Source of the DNA: Paenalicyclobacillus macrosporangiidus
Lineage (GTDB): Bacteria; Bacillota; Bacilli; Alicyclobacillales; Alicyclobacillaceae
DNA: 64,000 bases
Reading direction: 5' to 3'
NCBI RefSeq assembly: GCF_900116805.1
Contig: NZ_FPBV01000005.1
Span: 62,001-126,000 of the forward strand
The position numbers were made by a program, and so were the translations under genes. The notes under the pieces were generated by a model. The model was given only the letters and a program-made list of their open reading frames with translations, did not search any database and was not told the DNA's origin. This document shows, piece after piece, positions 29,363 to 39,021 of the stretch; position 1 is the stretch's first letter, and each line of letters starts with the position of its first letter.

Positions 29363-29821
29363 ATGGCGGAGGACGGGCTGCGAAGCGGCGGCACGGATGG
29401 CACGGATACATACGCAGGGGAAGCGCTGATCCGCGTGCGGATGAGCCAGCACGACGCCCACTATGGCGGCGACCTGGTGGATGGGGCGCGGATGCTGGCT
29501 TTGTTCGGCGACGTGGCGACGGAGCTGTTGATTCGCTGCGATGGCGACGAGGGACTGTTCGCGGGGTACCACCACGTCGCCTTCCGGGCCCCGGTGTACG
29601 CCGGGGATTACATTGAGGCGCGCGGGCGCATCACGAAGATCGGCGACACGTCGCGCCGGATGGTGTTTGCCGCGTACAAAGTGATTGCGGCGAGCCGGGA
29701 TCCGGCTGCGCCCTCACGGGCTCAGGTCCTCAATCCTCCGCTCTTGGTGTGTGAGGCCGAGGGGACCTGCGTGGTGCCGAAGGACCGCCAGCGCGGGAGG
29801 GACGGCGGATGGAGAAGTTGA
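29363..29821 (+). CDS. kal: 3-aminobutyryl-CoA ammonia lyase
   Basis: A small hotdog-fold enzyme that deaminates 3-aminobutyryl-CoA to crotonyl-CoA, the last dedicated step of lysine fermentation. Diagnostic stretches are [38 protein letters not shown] and [13 protein letters not shown]. The ATG at 29363 is chosen with GGAGGG at 29351-29356; an ATG overlapping the spo0F stop is too close to that site. The product has 152 residues with a short Gly-rich N-terminal extension. It overlaps kce by 13 bases and is separated from the rest of the lysine pathway by 15 kb. Confidence 0.9.
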   Translation: MAEDGLRSGGTDGTDTYAGEALIRVRMSQHDAHYGGDLVDGARMLALFGDVATELLIRCDGDEGLFAGYHHVAFRAPVYAGDYIEARGRITKIGDTSRRMVFAAYKVIAASRDPAAPSRAQVLNPPLLVCEAEGTCVVPKDRQRGRDGGWRS

Positions 29822-30633
29822 TCATCACCGCCGCCCTGGTGGGCGCGGAAACCACGCGCGCCCAGCAGCCGAATCTGCCCGTGACGCCGGAGGAGATTGC
29901 GGAGGCGGCGCACGCCTGCCGGGAGGCGGGGGCGAGCGTGTGCCACCTGCACGTGCGCACGGACGACGGGATGCCGACGCAGGACCGGGAGCGATTCCGG
30001 GAGACCATCGCGGCCATCCGGCGCCGCTGTGACATCATCATCCAGGTGTCGACGGGCGGCGCGGTCGGGATGTCCGCGGACGAGCGGCTGCAGCCCGTGT
30101 CGCTGCGTCCGGAGATGGCGACCCTGACCTGCGGCACCGTCAACTTCGGCGACGCGGTCTTTCTCAACGCCCCGGGTGACCTCGAACGGTTCGCCCGCGA
30201 GCTCAAGGCGTACGGGGTGCGGCCGGAGTTCGAGATCTTCGAGGCGGGGATGATCCAAAACGCCCTCTCCCTGTGGCGCAAGGGCCTGGTGGAGCCGCCG
30301 TTTCACTTCGACTTCGTCCTCGGCGTCCCGGGGGCGATGCCGGCGACGCCGAAACACCTGCTGTTTTTGACCGAGCTGTTGCCGGAAGGCGCCACCTGGT
30401 CGGTCGCGGGCATCGGGCGGCACCAGTTGCCCATGGCCGCGCTGGCGGTGATCCTCGGCGGACATGCGCGCGTCGGATTTGAGGATAATATCTTCTATCG
30501 CAAAGGGGAGCTGGCGGAGAGCAACGCCCAGTTGGTCGCTCGGGTGGCGCGCATCGCCAGGGAGTTGGACCGGCCTTTGGCCACGCCGGACGAGGCCCGC
30601 CGTATCCTCGGCATCCCGCGCCGGGCCGGCTGA
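29809..30633 (+). CDS. kce: 3-keto-5-aminohexanoate cleavage enzyme (BKACE)
   Basis: Condenses 3-keto-5-aminohexanoate with acetyl-CoA to yield acetoacetate and 3-aminobutyryl-CoA. This zinc TIM-barrel family is recognised from [13 protein letters not shown], the metal-binding HLHVR, and the [20 protein letters not shown] and [12 protein letters not shown] blocks. Its 274 residues match the family. The ATG at 29809 is preceded by GGGAGGG and overlaps kal. Other BKACE members act on different beta-keto acids, but adjacency to kal and presence of kdd in the window make the lysine substrate very likely. Confidence 0.92.
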   Translation: MEKLIITAALVGAETTRAQQPNLPVTPEEIAEAAHACREAGASVCHLHVRTDDGMPTQDRERFRETIAAIRRRCDIIIQVSTGGAVGMSADERLQPVSLRPEMATLTCGTVNFGDAVFLNAPGDLERFARELKAYGVRPEFEIFEAGMIQNALSLWRKGLVEPPFHFDFVLGVPGAMPATPKHLLFLTELLPEGATWSVAGIGRHQLPMAALAVILGGHARVGFEDNIFYRKGELAESNAQLVARVARIARELDRPLATPDEARRILGIPRRAG

Positions 30634-30750
30634 CAGCGGACGGCGCCGGGGCGGGTGCGGAAGGACCGCCCTCGGGCGCCGGCAGGGCCGGGCGCGCGGC
30701 GGCGGGTGGCCGGCGGGCGTCCGGGATGTGGCCGCCTGCGGCCGGCGAGC

Positions 30751-30760
30751 ATGGTATGAT
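30751..30760 (+). promoter_or_regulatory. Extended -10 for fsa
   Basis: TGGTATGAT with TATGAT at 30755-30760 lies 34 bases before the fsa start. No -35 match at 16-18 bases, so dependence on the extended -10 is inferred. It would let fsa be expressed independently of spo0F-kal-kce. Confidence 0.5.
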
Positions 30761-30793
30761 GACCTTGAGGAATCTGGAGGGAGGCATGGCGCC

Positions 30794-31441
30794 TTGAAGA
30801 TATTCATCGACACGGCGAACGTGGCGGAGATCCGGAACGCGGCCGAGATGGGGATCCTCAGCGGAGTGACCACCAACCCGTCTCTCGTCGCCAAGGAGGG
30901 CCGCGATTTTATCGAGGTGTTGAAGGAGATCACCACCATCGTCGACGGGCCCATCAGTGCCGAGGTGGTCAGCCTCGACGCCGACGGGATGGTCGACGAA
31001 GGGCTGCGGTTGGCGGAGATCCACCCGAACATCGTCATCAAGGTGCCGTTGACGGCCGAAGGGTTGAAGGCCGTCCACCGGTTCGCGAAAAAAGGGGTAC
31101 GCACCAACGTCACCCTGGTGTTCAGCGCCAACCAGGCCCTGTTGGCGGCGCGCGCGGGCGCGTCGTTCGTCAGCCCCTTCATCGGGCGGCTTGACGACAT
31201 CAGCTTTGACGGGTTGACGTTGATCCGCGACATCGCGGAGATCTTCGACATCCACGCCATCGAGACGGAAATCATCGCCGCGAGCATCCGGCATCCCATG
31301 CACGTGACGGAGGCGGCCAAGGCGGGGGCGCACATCGCCACCTGTCCGTACGCCGTGATTGATCGGATGATCAAACACCCCCTGACCGACCAGGGGATTG
31401 AGCGGTTCTTGGCGGATTGGAGCACGGTGGCGAAGAAGTAG
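30794..31441 (+). CDS. fsa: Fructose-6-phosphate aldolase/transaldolase-like protein
   Basis: A 215-residue class I aldolase of the small transaldolase family (Bacillus YwjH). Conserved features are [21 protein letters not shown], the Schiff-base lysine in [12 protein letters not shown] and [11 protein letters not shown]. The TTG at 30794 follows GGAGGGAGGC; an ATG eight bases earlier is out of frame. In Bacillus the gene lies behind fbaA after spo0F; here fbaA is missing and kal-kce occupy the space. Confidence 0.93.
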   Translation: MKIFIDTANVAEIRNAAEMGILSGVTTNPSLVAKEGRDFIEVLKEITTIVDGPISAEVVSLDADGMVDEGLRLAEIHPNIVIKVPLTAEGLKAVHRFAKKGVRTNVTLVFSANQALLAARAGASFVSPFIGRLDDISFDGLTLIRDIAEIFDIHAIETEIIAASIRHPMHVTEAAKAGAHIATCPYAVIDRMIKHPLTDQGIERFLADWSTVAKK

Positions 31442-31442
31442 G

Positions 31443-31507
31443 ATGGTGTGGACGCGTCGCTCCACTCCTGCGCTGAAGCGAGCCGTTCCGCGACGCGTCC
31501 ACACCAT
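31443..31507 (-). repeat. Long hairpin repeat, family copy E
   Basis: ATGGTGTGGACGCGTCGC (31443-31460) is perfectly complementary to GCGACGCGTCCACACCAT (31490-31507) around a 29-base centre. Read on the minus strand, the centre resembles the core of the copies at 40961 and 41091 (CGGCT-Y-GC followed by AGC-n-CA). The 18-bp arms and lack of a T-run do not fit a plain terminator. Confidence 0.65.
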
Positions 31508-31525
31508 TGAGCAGACGTGATAGAG

Positions 31526-31603
31526 GTTGGGTGCGTTGCGCGAAGCGTCTCGCGTTAGCGCAAGAAGCGTAGCAGTTCGTGCGTTAGCACGAACGCACCC
31601 AAC
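31526..31603 (+). repeat. Long hairpin repeat, family copy D
   Basis: GTTGGGTGCGTT (31526-31537) pairs with AACGCACCCAAC (31592-31603). The centre carries GCGAAGCGTCTCGCGTTAGC, close to the core of the copies near 41 kb, and a nested hairpin TTCGTGC-GTTA-GCACGAA (31576-31593). It lies directly ahead of dapH. Confidence 0.65.
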
Positions 31604-31643
31604 GAGCGACACGCCCCCACCACAAATCGTAGGGAGTGGCAGA

Positions 31644-32363
31644 ATGAGTCAGGTGAAAGAGATGGACGCGCACGAGATCATCGAGTTTATCCGCACGAGC
31701 GAGAAGAAGACCCCGGTGAAGGTCTATCTGAAAGGCGATCTCGACGGCATCGACTTCGGCCCCGGGGCGAAGGTGTTCGCCACGGGCGGCGTGGGCGTCG
31801 TGTTCGGCGAGTGGAAGGACATCCAGCCGGTGTTGGAGCAGCACAAGGACAAAATCCAGGACTTTGTCGTCGAGAGCGACCGGCGCAACTCGGCCATCCC
31901 GCTGCTCGACACGAAGAACCTCCGCGCGCGCATTGAGCCCGGCGCCATCATCCGCGACCGGGTGACCATCGGCGACAACGCGGTGATCATGATGGGCGCC
32001 GTGATCAATATCGGCGCCGTCATTGGCGAGGGCACGATGATTGACATGAACGCCGTCGTCGGCGGGCGCGGGACCATCGGGAAGAACTGCCACATCGGGG
32101 CGGGCGCCGTGATCGCAGGCGTCGTCGAACCGCCGTCGGCCAAGCCGGTGGTCATCGAGGACAACGTCCTGGTCGGGGCGAACGCGGTCATCCTGGAGGG
32201 TGTGCGGGTCGGACGCGGCTCGGTCGTCGCGGCGGGCGCGGTGGTCATCGAGGACGTGCCGGAGAACGTCGTCGTGGCGGGCGTGCCGGCGCGCGTGATC
32301 AAGCAAATTGACGAGAAGACGCAGGCCAAGGTCGAGATTAAGCAGGAGCTGCGCCAACTGTGA
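31644..32363 (+). CDS. dapH: Tetrahydrodipicolinate N-acetyltransferase
   Basis: Acetylates tetrahydrodipicolinate in the acetyl branch of diaminopimelate and lysine synthesis. A left-handed beta-helix of hexapeptide repeats ([20 protein letters not shown] and onward) fills residues 90-210 after an N-terminal helical domain starting [11 protein letters not shown]. Its 239 residues are typical. The ATG at 31644 has AGGGAG ahead. The following deacetylase starts inside its stop codon. A full lysine degradation pathway lies in the same window, so synthesis and breakdown genes sit close together. Confidence 0.96.
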   Translation: MSQVKEMDAHEIIEFIRTSEKKTPVKVYLKGDLDGIDFGPGAKVFATGGVGVVFGEWKDIQPVLEQHKDKIQDFVVESDRRNSAIPLLDTKNLRARIEPGAIIRDRVTIGDNAVIMMGAVINIGAVIGEGTMIDMNAVVGGRGTIGKNCHIGAGAVIAGVVEPPSAKPVVIEDNVLVGANAVILEGVRVGRGSVVAAGAVVIEDVPENVVVAGVPARVIKQIDEKTQAKVEIKQELRQL

Positions 32364-33514
32364 CCACGGACCCGAGGTGGGTGGCCATCCGCCGCGCCCT
32401 GCACCAGATCCCGGAGCCGGGCTTCGAGGAGGTCGAGACGCAGCGGTTCCTGCTGGACCAAATCGCCCGGATGCCGCAGGACCGGCTGGAGGTCGCCACG
32501 TGGCGCACCGGGATCCTCGTGCGGGTGCGGGGGACGGGGCGTCGGGCGGGATCGGCGGCGGAAAAACCGCGCGTCATCGGTTACCGGGCGGACATGGACG
32601 GGCTGCCGATTGCCGAGGAGACGTCGTATCCGTTTCGATCCCGCCATCCGGGCTACATGCACGCCTGCGGCCACGACCTGCACATGACCATCGCCTTGGC
32701 GGTGCTCGACCACTTCGCCCGTCACCCGGTCCCGGACGACGTCCTGGTGGTGTTCCAGCCGGCGGAGGAGGGCCCCGGCGGCGCGCTGCCGATGTTGGAG
32801 AGCGAGGCGTTCCGCCGCTGGCAGCCCGACCTGATGCTGGCCCTGCACATCGCGCCCGAGTACCCGGTCGGCACCATCGCCACCCGGCCCGGCATCCTCT
32901 TCGCCAACACGTCCGAGCTCTTCATCGATCTCATCGGCCAAGGGGGCCACGCGGCCTACCCGCACCGGGCCAACGACATGGTGGTGGCCGGCGCGCACCT
33001 GGTGACGCAGCTGCAGAGCATCGTGGCCCGCAATGTCGATCCGCTCGACAGCGCGGTCGTCACCATCGGCAAGCTGACCGGCGGCACGAAGCAGAACATC
33101 ATCGCCGAGCGCGCCCGCCTGGAGGGGACCATCCGCACCCTGTCGCGCGAATCGATGCAGCGCGTGAAGGCGCGCATCGAGGCGTTGGTGCGCGGGATTG
33201 AAGAAGGTTTTCAGTGCCGCGCGGAGATTGACTACGGGGCCAACTACATGCAGGTGTACAATCACGAGGATTTGACGCGGGAGTTCATGGCCTTCGTGCG
33301 CGAGCGGCAGGCGGCCGAGCTGGTGGAGTGCCGCGAGGCGATGACCGGCGAGGACTTCGGCTATTTTCTCGCGGAGATTCCCGGCTTCATGTTCTGGCTC
33401 GGTGTCGACACGCCGTACGGGTTGCACCACGCCAAGCTCGAGCCGAGCGAGGACGCCATCGGCGTGGCCGTTCGCGTGGTGACGGAGTACATCACGTGGA
33501 AGTCGGCGCGGTAG
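32360..33514 (+). CDS. dapL: N-acetyldiaminopimelate deacetylase
   Basis: A 384-residue M20-family amidohydrolase that removes the acetyl group from N-acetyl-LL-diaminopimelate. Metal-site motifs are visible: [20 protein letters not shown] and [10 protein letters not shown], followed by the dimerisation domain with [10 protein letters not shown]. The GTG at 32360 overlaps the dapH stop, so the genes are translationally coupled; this context separates it from other M20 amidases. Bacillus YkuR (DapL) is the model. A GC-rich hairpin follows. Confidence 0.93.
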   Translation: MTTDPRWVAIRRALHQIPEPGFEEVETQRFLLDQIARMPQDRLEVATWRTGILVRVRGTGRRAGSAAEKPRVIGYRADMDGLPIAEETSYPFRSRHPGYMHACGHDLHMTIALAVLDHFARHPVPDDVLVVFQPAEEGPGGALPMLESEAFRRWQPDLMLALHIAPEYPVGTIATRPGILFANTSELFIDLIGQGGHAAYPHRANDMVVAGAHLVTQLQSIVARNVDPLDSAVVTIGKLTGGTKQNIIAERARLEGTIRTLSRESMQRVKARIEALVRGIEEGFQCRAEIDYGANYMQVYNHEDLTREFMAFVRERQAAELVECREAMTGEDFGYFLAEIPGFMFWLGVDTPYGLHHAKLEPSEDAIGVAVRVVTEYITWKSAR

Positions 33515-33559
33515 GAGGCCCGGTTGGGGTTTCCGTCGCGATCGCGCTCAAACCAGTCA

Positions 33560-33580
33560 GGGGGCCCAGGCCGGGCCCCC
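33560..33580. terminator. GC-rich hairpin between convergent dapL and patA
   Basis: GGGGGCCC (33560-33567) pairs perfectly with GGGCCCCC (33573-33580) around a five-base loop. The T-run is weak, so it may act as a bidirectional barrier rather than a textbook terminator. Confidence 0.55.
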
Positions 33581-33732
33581 GCTTTGTGGACGATTTCCAT
33601 AACATAAAAATCGTGCGTATCGTTCTGTCGCCGCCGGATGATAACCTCAAATTTTTTCTTACCACGCAAAGGGCTCACCGACGGCGGCCTTCAGCCGCGC
33701 GGAGTCCAGGCCTCCGACCGGCACGACGACGC

Positions 33733-34899
33733 TCACTGACGCCCCTCCAGCGTCTGCACAAACCGCTCCAGCCGGTCCAGGCCTTCCTTCAGGTCCTCCC
33801 GGCTACACGCGTACGAGATGCGCACATATCCTTCGCCGAAACGGGAGAAGGCGTCGCCCGGGACGACCGCCACCCGCTGCTCCTCCAACAGCCGTGTCGC
33901 GAATTCCAGCGAAGACAGGCCGAACCGGCGGATCGACGGGAAGATGTAGAAGGCGCCCTGCGGCCGCGTCACCTCGAGTCCCATGGCGGCGAGGCAGTCG
34001 TACACGTAGTCGCGCCGCCAGCGGTACTCTTCGCGCATCGGGCGGGCGTCGTCGGCCCCTTGCGTCAAGGCCTCGATGGCCGCGTACTGGCTGATGGAGG
34101 TCGCGCACATGGCGCTGTACTGCAGAACCTTGACCATGTGGCGCGTGATCTCGGCCGGAGCGAACAACAGCCCGATGCGCCACCCGGTCATCGAGTGGGA
34201 CTTGGAGAGGCCGTTGACGACGATGGTTTTCTCGCGCATCCCCGGAAACTGGGCGATGGAGACGTGCTGCCCGTCGAAAACGAGCTCGCTGTAGATCTCG
34301 TCGGAGAGCACAATCAGATCCCTCGGGCGCAGGAGCTCGGCGAGCTCGCCCAGCTCGTCGCGCGTCAGCACGGAGCCGGTCGGGTTGGAGGGGTAGGGCA
34401 GGATCACGCAGCGAGTGCGCGGGGTGAGATACGGTTCGAGCAGGCGCGCTGTCAGCTTGAAACCGTTGCGCGTGGTGTCCGCGAACAGCACCTTGCCGCC
34501 GCAGATGCGCGCGACCGGCTCGTACCCCGGATAGACCGGGGCGGGCAGCACCACCTCGGCGCCTTCCGTCAGAATCGTCCGCAGCGCGATGTCGATGGCG
34601 TGACTGGCCCCGACGGTGACGAGCACCTCATCGTCCGGGTGGTAGTGGAGACCGTATCGATCGGCCACGAACCGGGCCGCGGCCTGGCGCAGGGCCGGGA
34701 TGCCCGCGTTGGGCGTGTAGCTGGTGTGGTTGGCGTGGATGGCCGAGATGGCGGCCTCCTTGACATGCTCCGGGGTGGGAAAGTCCGGCTGTCCGATGGT
34801 GAGCGAGATGGCGCCCGGGTATTGGCTGACCAGATTGTAGAACCGGCGGATGCCGGAGATCTGGATGTTCTTCACGCGTGGGTTCAACAGGTGTTCCAT
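33733..34899 (-). CDS. patA: N-acetyl-LL-diaminopimelate aminotransferase-like PLP enzyme
   Basis: A 388-residue class I aminotransferase. The PLP lysine is in NGLSKSHSMTGWRIG, with PSNPTGSV, LSDEIYSELVF and the C-terminal RISYACS arginine region. Convergent with dapH-dapL, it probably supplies the middle step of the acetyl DAP pathway (PatA in Bacillus). The ATG at 34899 (starting MEHLLNPRVKNIQISGIRRF) is preferred to one 20 codons upstream because of family alignment and because the upstream one overlaps the promoter. Other acceptor specificities cannot be excluded. Confidence 0.9.
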   Translation of the reverse strand: MEHLLNPRVKNIQISGIRRFYNLVSQYPGAISLTIGQPDFPTPEHVKEAAISAIHANHTSYTPNAGIPALRQAAARFVADRYGLHYHPDDEVLVTVGASHAIDIALRTILTEGAEVVLPAPVYPGYEPVARICGGKVLFADTTRNGFKLTARLLEPYLTPRTRCVILPYPSNPTGSVLTRDELGELAELLRPRDLIVLSDEIYSELVFDGQHVSIAQFPGMREKTIVVNGLSKSHSMTGWRIGLLFAPAEITRHMVKVLQYSAMCATSISQYAAIEALTQGADDARPMREEYRWRRDYVYDCLAAMGLEVTRPQGAFYIFPSIRRFGLSSLEFATRLLEEQRVAVVPGDAFSRFGEGYVRISYACSREDLKEGLDRLERFVQTLEGRQ

Positions 34900-34939
34900 G
34901 GTCTGCTTTCGCCCGCTTTCCGGAGAGTTGTTCCAGTCC

Positions 34940-34964
34940 ATTATACCGGAGGGTGGCACCCTCC
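34940..34964 (-). promoter_or_regulatory. patA promoter with a palindromic operator
   Basis: On the minus strand TATAAT (34940-34945) lies about 40 bases before patA. Directly upstream, filling the -35/-10 spacer, is GGAGGGTGGCACCCTCC (34948-34964), an inverted repeat with perfect 8-bp arms around one base. No good -35 is seen. This is the position of a repressor site. The regulator is unknown. Confidence 0.6.
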
Positions 34965-35052
34965 ATGACGTTGCGCATAGGATCTATCCGCAGGGAAGAG
35001 AAACATGGAAGAGGGGAAACGCCCGTATTCGTATGGCCCATTCCTCGCATCG

Positions 35053-35061
35053 TGCTATACT
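35053..35061 (+). promoter_or_regulatory. Extended -10 promoter of glpX
   Basis: TGCTATACT with TATACT at 35056-35061, 31 bases before glpX. The -35 region is poor (TATGGC at 35032-35037). Confidence 0.5.
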
Positions 35062-35091
35062 GTTAAAGGCAAAGATCACTGCGGGGTGGGG

Positions 35092-36075
35092 ATGCGTTTG
35101 GATCGCGAATTGGCACTGGAGATCGTCCGCGTGACGGAAATGGCGGCTCTCAGCTGCGCCCGCTGGATGGGGCGGGGCAAGAAGCACGAGGCGGATGAGG
35201 CGGCCACCTCCGCGATGCGGGCGATGTTCGACACGGTGCAGATGGACGGGACCGTGGTCATCGGCGAGGGCGAGATGGATGAGGCGCCGATGCTGTTCAT
35301 CGGGGAGCGGCTCGGCACCGGGGCGCCCCCGGCGGTGGACGTGGCGGTCGATCCGCTGGAAGGCACGAACATCCTCGCCAAAGGGCTGTGGAATGCGATG
35401 GCCGTGGTCGCGGTGGCGCCGAAGGGATCGCTGTTGCATGCCCCGGACATGTACATGGACAAGATCGCCGTGGGCCCGAAGGCCAAGGGTCGGGTGCATC
35501 TGGATGCGTCCATCGAAGAGAACCTGCGCGCAGTGGCAGAGGCCACCGACAAGGACATCTCCGACGTGGTCGCGGTGATCCTCGATCGGCCGCGGCATCA
35601 GCACATCATCGAACAGGTGCGGGCGGCCGGAGCCCGCATCAAGCTGATCTCCGACGGCGACGTGGCCGCGGCGCTCAACACCGCCTTCGACGAGACGGGC
35701 GTGGACATCCTGTTCGGCCAGGGCGGGGCGCCGGAGGGCGTCCTGGCGGCGGCGGCGCTCAAGTGCCTGGGCGGCGAGCTGCAGGGCCGTCTGATGCCCG
35801 AGGACGAGGCGCAGCTGGAGCGCTGCCGGGCGATGGGGATTGAGGATGTGCGCAAGGTGCTGATGATGGATGATCTGGTCAAAGGGGACGACGCCATCTT
35901 CGCCGCCACCGGTGTCACCGACGGGGAGCTGCTGCGCGGCGTCCGCTTCATCGGCAAGTCCAGGGCGAAGACGCACTCCATCGTGATGCGCGCGAAAACC
36001 GGGACGGTCCGCTTCATCGAAGCGGTACATGATCTCTCCCGCAAGCCCCTTCCCGACATCGCGCCCGTGTCCTGA
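35092..36075 (+). CDS. glpX: Class II fructose-1,6-bisphosphatase
   Basis: Hydrolyses fructose-1,6-bisphosphate in gluconeogenesis. Conserved parts include [14 protein letters not shown] and the metal-site sequence [19 protein letters not shown] and [12 protein letters not shown] complete the signature. At 327 residues it is complete. The ATG at 35092 follows a G-rich stretch GCGGGGTGGGG. It sits between patA and rho, as ywjI-rho in Bacillus, although the murAA gene found there is absent. Confidence 0.94.
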   Translation: MRLDRELALEIVRVTEMAALSCARWMGRGKKHEADEAATSAMRAMFDTVQMDGTVVIGEGEMDEAPMLFIGERLGTGAPPAVDVAVDPLEGTNILAKGLWNAMAVVAVAPKGSLLHAPDMYMDKIAVGPKAKGRVHLDASIEENLRAVAEATDKDISDVVAVILDRPRHQHIIEQVRAAGARIKLISDGDVAAALNTAFDETGVDILFGQGGAPEGVLAAAALKCLGGELQGRLMPEDEAQLERCRAMGIEDVRKVLMMDDLVKGDDAIFAATGVTDGELLRGVRFIGKSRAKTHSIVMRAKTGTVRFIEAVHDLSRKPLPDIAPVS

Positions 36076-36161
36076 GGACACGGGCCGGCGGGAACGCCAC
36101 ACACACGCCTCTATGAAAGAACCGCCGAACCCAGCATAGGATAGGATCCAGCGGGTAAACA

Positions 36162-36170
36162 TGTTATAAT
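36162..36170 (+). promoter_or_regulatory. Extended -10 promoter of rho
   Basis: TGTTATAAT with TATAAT at 36165-36170, leaving an untranslated leader of about 110 bases before rho. The leader holds a small hairpin CCCGC-AAA-GCGGG near 36250. Long rho leaders are used for autoregulation in other bacteria; that is an inference here. Confidence 0.62.
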
Positions 36171-36286
36171 GGCCGAGGTAAACCGCATCCGGGCTCAGCC
36201 TGAGCGGTCTTGGAAACGGCACGAATGCAGACGGTTTCAGGGCCGAACGCCCGCAAAGCGGGAAAGAAGAATGTGGGGGACGCCTA

Positions 36287-37540
36287 TTGGACATCCGTGA
36301 ATTGGAGTCGAAGAAGCTCACGGAGCTGTACAAGTATGCCCGTGAGTTCCAGATCCCGTCCTACGGGAATATGAAAAAGCGCGAGTTGATCTTCGCAATA
36401 CTCAAGGCGCAGGCAGAGCGCGACGGACTCATGTTTGCAGAAGGCGTTCTCGAAATCATGCCCGACGGATACGGATTCTTGAGACCGGTGGGATACCTGC
36501 CGAGCGCCGAAGACATCTACGTGGCGGCCTCCCAGATACGAAGATTTGACCTTCGGACCGGTGACCTGGTATCCGGCAAGGTCAGGCCGCCAAAAGAAAA
36601 CGAACGGTACTTCGGACTGCTCCACGTGGAAGCCGTCAACGGAGTCAGCCCCGAAGAAGCCGCGGAACGCCTGCATTTCCCAGCACTCACTCCTTTGTTT
36701 CCTCAACAGCACGTCGTTCTTGAGACGACTCCGGACAAAATCGCAACCCGCCTGATTGACCTGTTCGCACCCATCGGGTTCGGGCAGCGCGGCCTGATTG
36801 TGGCCCCGCCGAAGGCCGGGAAGACCGTATTGTTGAAGGAAATCGCCCACAGCATCGCCACCAATTACCCGGAAGCCACGTTGATGGTGCTGTTGATTGA
36901 CGAACGCCCGGAGGAAGTCACGGATATGCAGCGCTCCGTCCGAGGAGAGGTCATCGCCTCCACCTTCGACGAGGTCCCGGACAATCACATCAAGGTGGCG
37001 GAGCTGGTGTTGGAGCGCGCCCTGCGGCTGGTCGAACACAAGCGCAACGTCGTGATCCTGCTCGACAGCATCACGCGTTTGGCCCGCGCTTACAACCTGG
37101 TCGTGCCGCCGAGCGGGCGGACGTTGTCCGGCGGGATCGATCCCGCGGCCTTCCACCGGCCCAAACGCTTCTTCGGGGCGGCGCGCAAGGTGGAAGAGGG
37201 CGGGAGCCTCACCATCCTGGCGACGGCCTTGATTGACACCGGCTCGCGCATGGACGACGTGATTTACGAAGAATTTAAAGGAACGGGCAACCTGGAATTG
37301 CACCTGGACCGGCGGCTTGCGGAAAAGCGGGTGTTTCCCGCGCTCGACATCCGCCGCTCCGGCACCCGCCGCGAGGAGTTGCTGCTCCCGCGCGAGACGC
37401 TGGAGAAGGTGTGGGCCATCCGCAAGTCGATGGGGGACAATCCCGACTTCACGGAGCTTTTCATCCGCAAGTTCAAGCATTACAAGACCAACCAGGAATT
37501 CCTCGACAGCCTGGAGCTGCACAAGGAGAAGAAGGCGTAA
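36287..37540 (+). CDS. rho: Transcription termination factor Rho
   Basis: A 417-residue hexameric RNA helicase. The N-terminal RNA-binding domain begins [20 protein letters not shown], with the cold-shock-like fold around [15 protein letters not shown]. Walker A is APPKAGKT, Walker B is VVILLDS, and the Q/R-loop region [20 protein letters not shown] is intact. The TTG at 36287 is seven bases after GTGGGGGA. The first 500 bases are less GC-rich than neighbouring genes. It lacks the long acidic insertion of high-GC actinobacterial Rho. Confidence 0.96.
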   Translation: MDIRELESKKLTELYKYAREFQIPSYGNMKKRELIFAILKAQAERDGLMFAEGVLEIMPDGYGFLRPVGYLPSAEDIYVAASQIRRFDLRTGDLVSGKVRPPKENERYFGLLHVEAVNGVSPEEAAERLHFPALTPLFPQQHVVLETTPDKIATRLIDLFAPIGFGQRGLIVAPPKAGKTVLLKEIAHSIATNYPEATLMVLLIDERPEEVTDMQRSVRGEVIASTFDEVPDNHIKVAELVLERALRLVEHKRNVVILLDSITRLARAYNLVVPPSGRTLSGGIDPAAFHRPKRFFGAARKVEEGGSLTILATALIDTGSRMDDVIYEEFKGTGNLELHLDRRLAEKRVFPALDIRRSGTRREELLLPRETLEKVWAIRKSMGDNPDFTELFIRKFKHYKTNQEFLDSLELHKEKKA

Positions 37541-37542
37541 GT

Positions 37543-38823
37543 TTGAACACCGACATCCAACCTCTCTTGGTCTTCGCCGATCACCAGGGACAGGTCATGA
37601 ATCACCATCGTCTGCAGCCGGTGGGCAGAACCGGATCGTACCTGACCGAGGTGCGCCCGGAGGAGTGGATCCCGCTGCCGGAGGGGGCAAGCCTGGTCTG
37701 GCTGCCGGGGACGCGGGCCATCGGACTGGATCCCGGGTCGGGGGAAATGGTCCATCTGGACGGGGACGCGTATGCGGTCGGCGCGCTGTTACCCCAGGGC
37801 TTCACGCGTCTGTTGCTCCCCGGCTATGTCAAACGGAAGGGCGCCGAGCCGCTGCCGCTGTTCGGCTACACCGCCGTGGGGTGGTATGACGGCCGGTTTT
37901 ACGTCGCTGCGGACGCCACCGACGATCCCTCGATGTGGAACCCGGCCGCGGTGCCGGAAGAGGACGTGGAACGGGCGGTCCGGGAGTTGCTTCGGTGGCA
38001 CCCGGACAACCGCCTGTTTGAACATCTGTCCCACTGCGCGCTGACTTATGGCTGCATGACGGCGAAGAACACGTTTCTCGGCCGCCAGGAAGCTGCGCTG
38101 CCGGTCTCGTCGGCCTGCAACGCCGGGTGCGTCGGCTGCATCTCGGAACAGCCGGACGATGCGCCGTTCCCGTCGCCGCAGGTGCGGCTCGATTTCCGGC
38201 CGAGCGTGGAAGAGCTCGTGGACGTCATGATGACGCACATCCGCCGCAATCCGCACGGCATCGTCAGCTTCGGCCAGGGCTGCGAGGGGGAGCCCGCCAC
38301 GCGCTGGGTGGACATGGTTCGCGCCATCCGGGCGGTGCGCGCCGAGACGCGAGACGGGTATATCAACATCAACACCAACGGCGGGCTGACCAAGCCGCTG
38401 CAGGTGGTGGTCGACGCGGGCCTCGACCTGATGCGCGTGAGCATCATCAGCGCCATCGACGACCATTACAACGCCTACTACCGGCCGCGCGGCTATACCC
38501 TGGAGGACGTGGCCGCGACCCTGCGGTACGCGGCCGACCACGGGGTGTACACCTCCATCAACTATCTTGTATTCCCGGGGGTGACCGACCGGGAAGAGGA
38601 GATTGAGGCGATGGTGGCGTTCCTGCGCCGGACGGGAGTCCATCTGGTGCAGATGCGGAATCTCAACATCGATCCCGAGTACTATCTCAGCCGCATCCCG
38701 TCCCAACGGGGGGAACTGTACGGCATGCGCGCGGTGATGGACATCTTCCGCGCCGAGGTCCCGGGGATTGAGATCGGGTCGTTCTCACACGTGCCTCCGC
38801 CGGAATGGCGGCGCCGGGCGTGA
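37543..38823 (+). CDS. Radical SAM protein downstream of rho
   Basis: A 426-residue protein with the cluster motif CNAGCVGC near residue 195. An N-terminal domain of about 170 residues comes first, and barrel elements such as IVSFGQGCEGEPATRW, YININTNGG and DLMRVSIISAIDDHYNAYY follow. The last 60 residues (LVQMRNLNIDPEYYL) close the barrel. It starts at TTG 37543, two bases after the rho stop, with AAGGAGAAGAAGG inside the rho end, so co-expression with Rho is likely. No known family name was recalled. The extra N-terminal domain and missing SPASM cysteines argue against a peptide maturase. Confidence 0.8.
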   Translation: MNTDIQPLLVFADHQGQVMNHHRLQPVGRTGSYLTEVRPEEWIPLPEGASLVWLPGTRAIGLDPGSGEMVHLDGDAYAVGALLPQGFTRLLLPGYVKRKGAEPLPLFGYTAVGWYDGRFYVAADATDDPSMWNPAAVPEEDVERAVRELLRWHPDNRLFEHLSHCALTYGCMTAKNTFLGRQEAALPVSSACNAGCVGCISEQPDDAPFPSPQVRLDFRPSVEELVDVMMTHIRRNPHGIVSFGQGCEGEPATRWVDMVRAIRAVRAETRDGYININTNGGLTKPLQVVVDAGLDLMRVSIISAIDDHYNAYYRPRGYTLEDVAATLRYAADHGVYTSINYLVFPGVTDREEEIEAMVAFLRRTGVHLVQMRNLNIDPEYYLSRIPSQRGELYGMRAVMDIFRAEVPGIEIGSFSHVPPPEWRRRA

Positions 38824-38824
38824 C

Positions 38825-38858
38825 CGCGGCCACGGGCCGCCGGCCGCGCCCGGCTTTT
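38825..38858 (+). terminator. Probable terminator after the rho operon
   Basis: CGCGGCC (38825-38831) pairs with GGCCGCG (38842-38848), followed by CCCGGCTTTTC. The stem is GC-rich but the T-run short. Confidence 0.5.
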
Positions 38859-39021
38859 CGTCTGGGTGGACAGGATCTTTTTCAGAGGACCCCCTCCCCA
38901 GGGACGATGGGAGTGGATTACAATATCATTCCAGATTGTCATTCCAGGTCCGGCCGTCGCATGAGGCGGTGACGACGCGCAAGAATCCAACTTGGTGAGT
39001 GCGAAGGAGGCGATGGGTGGG

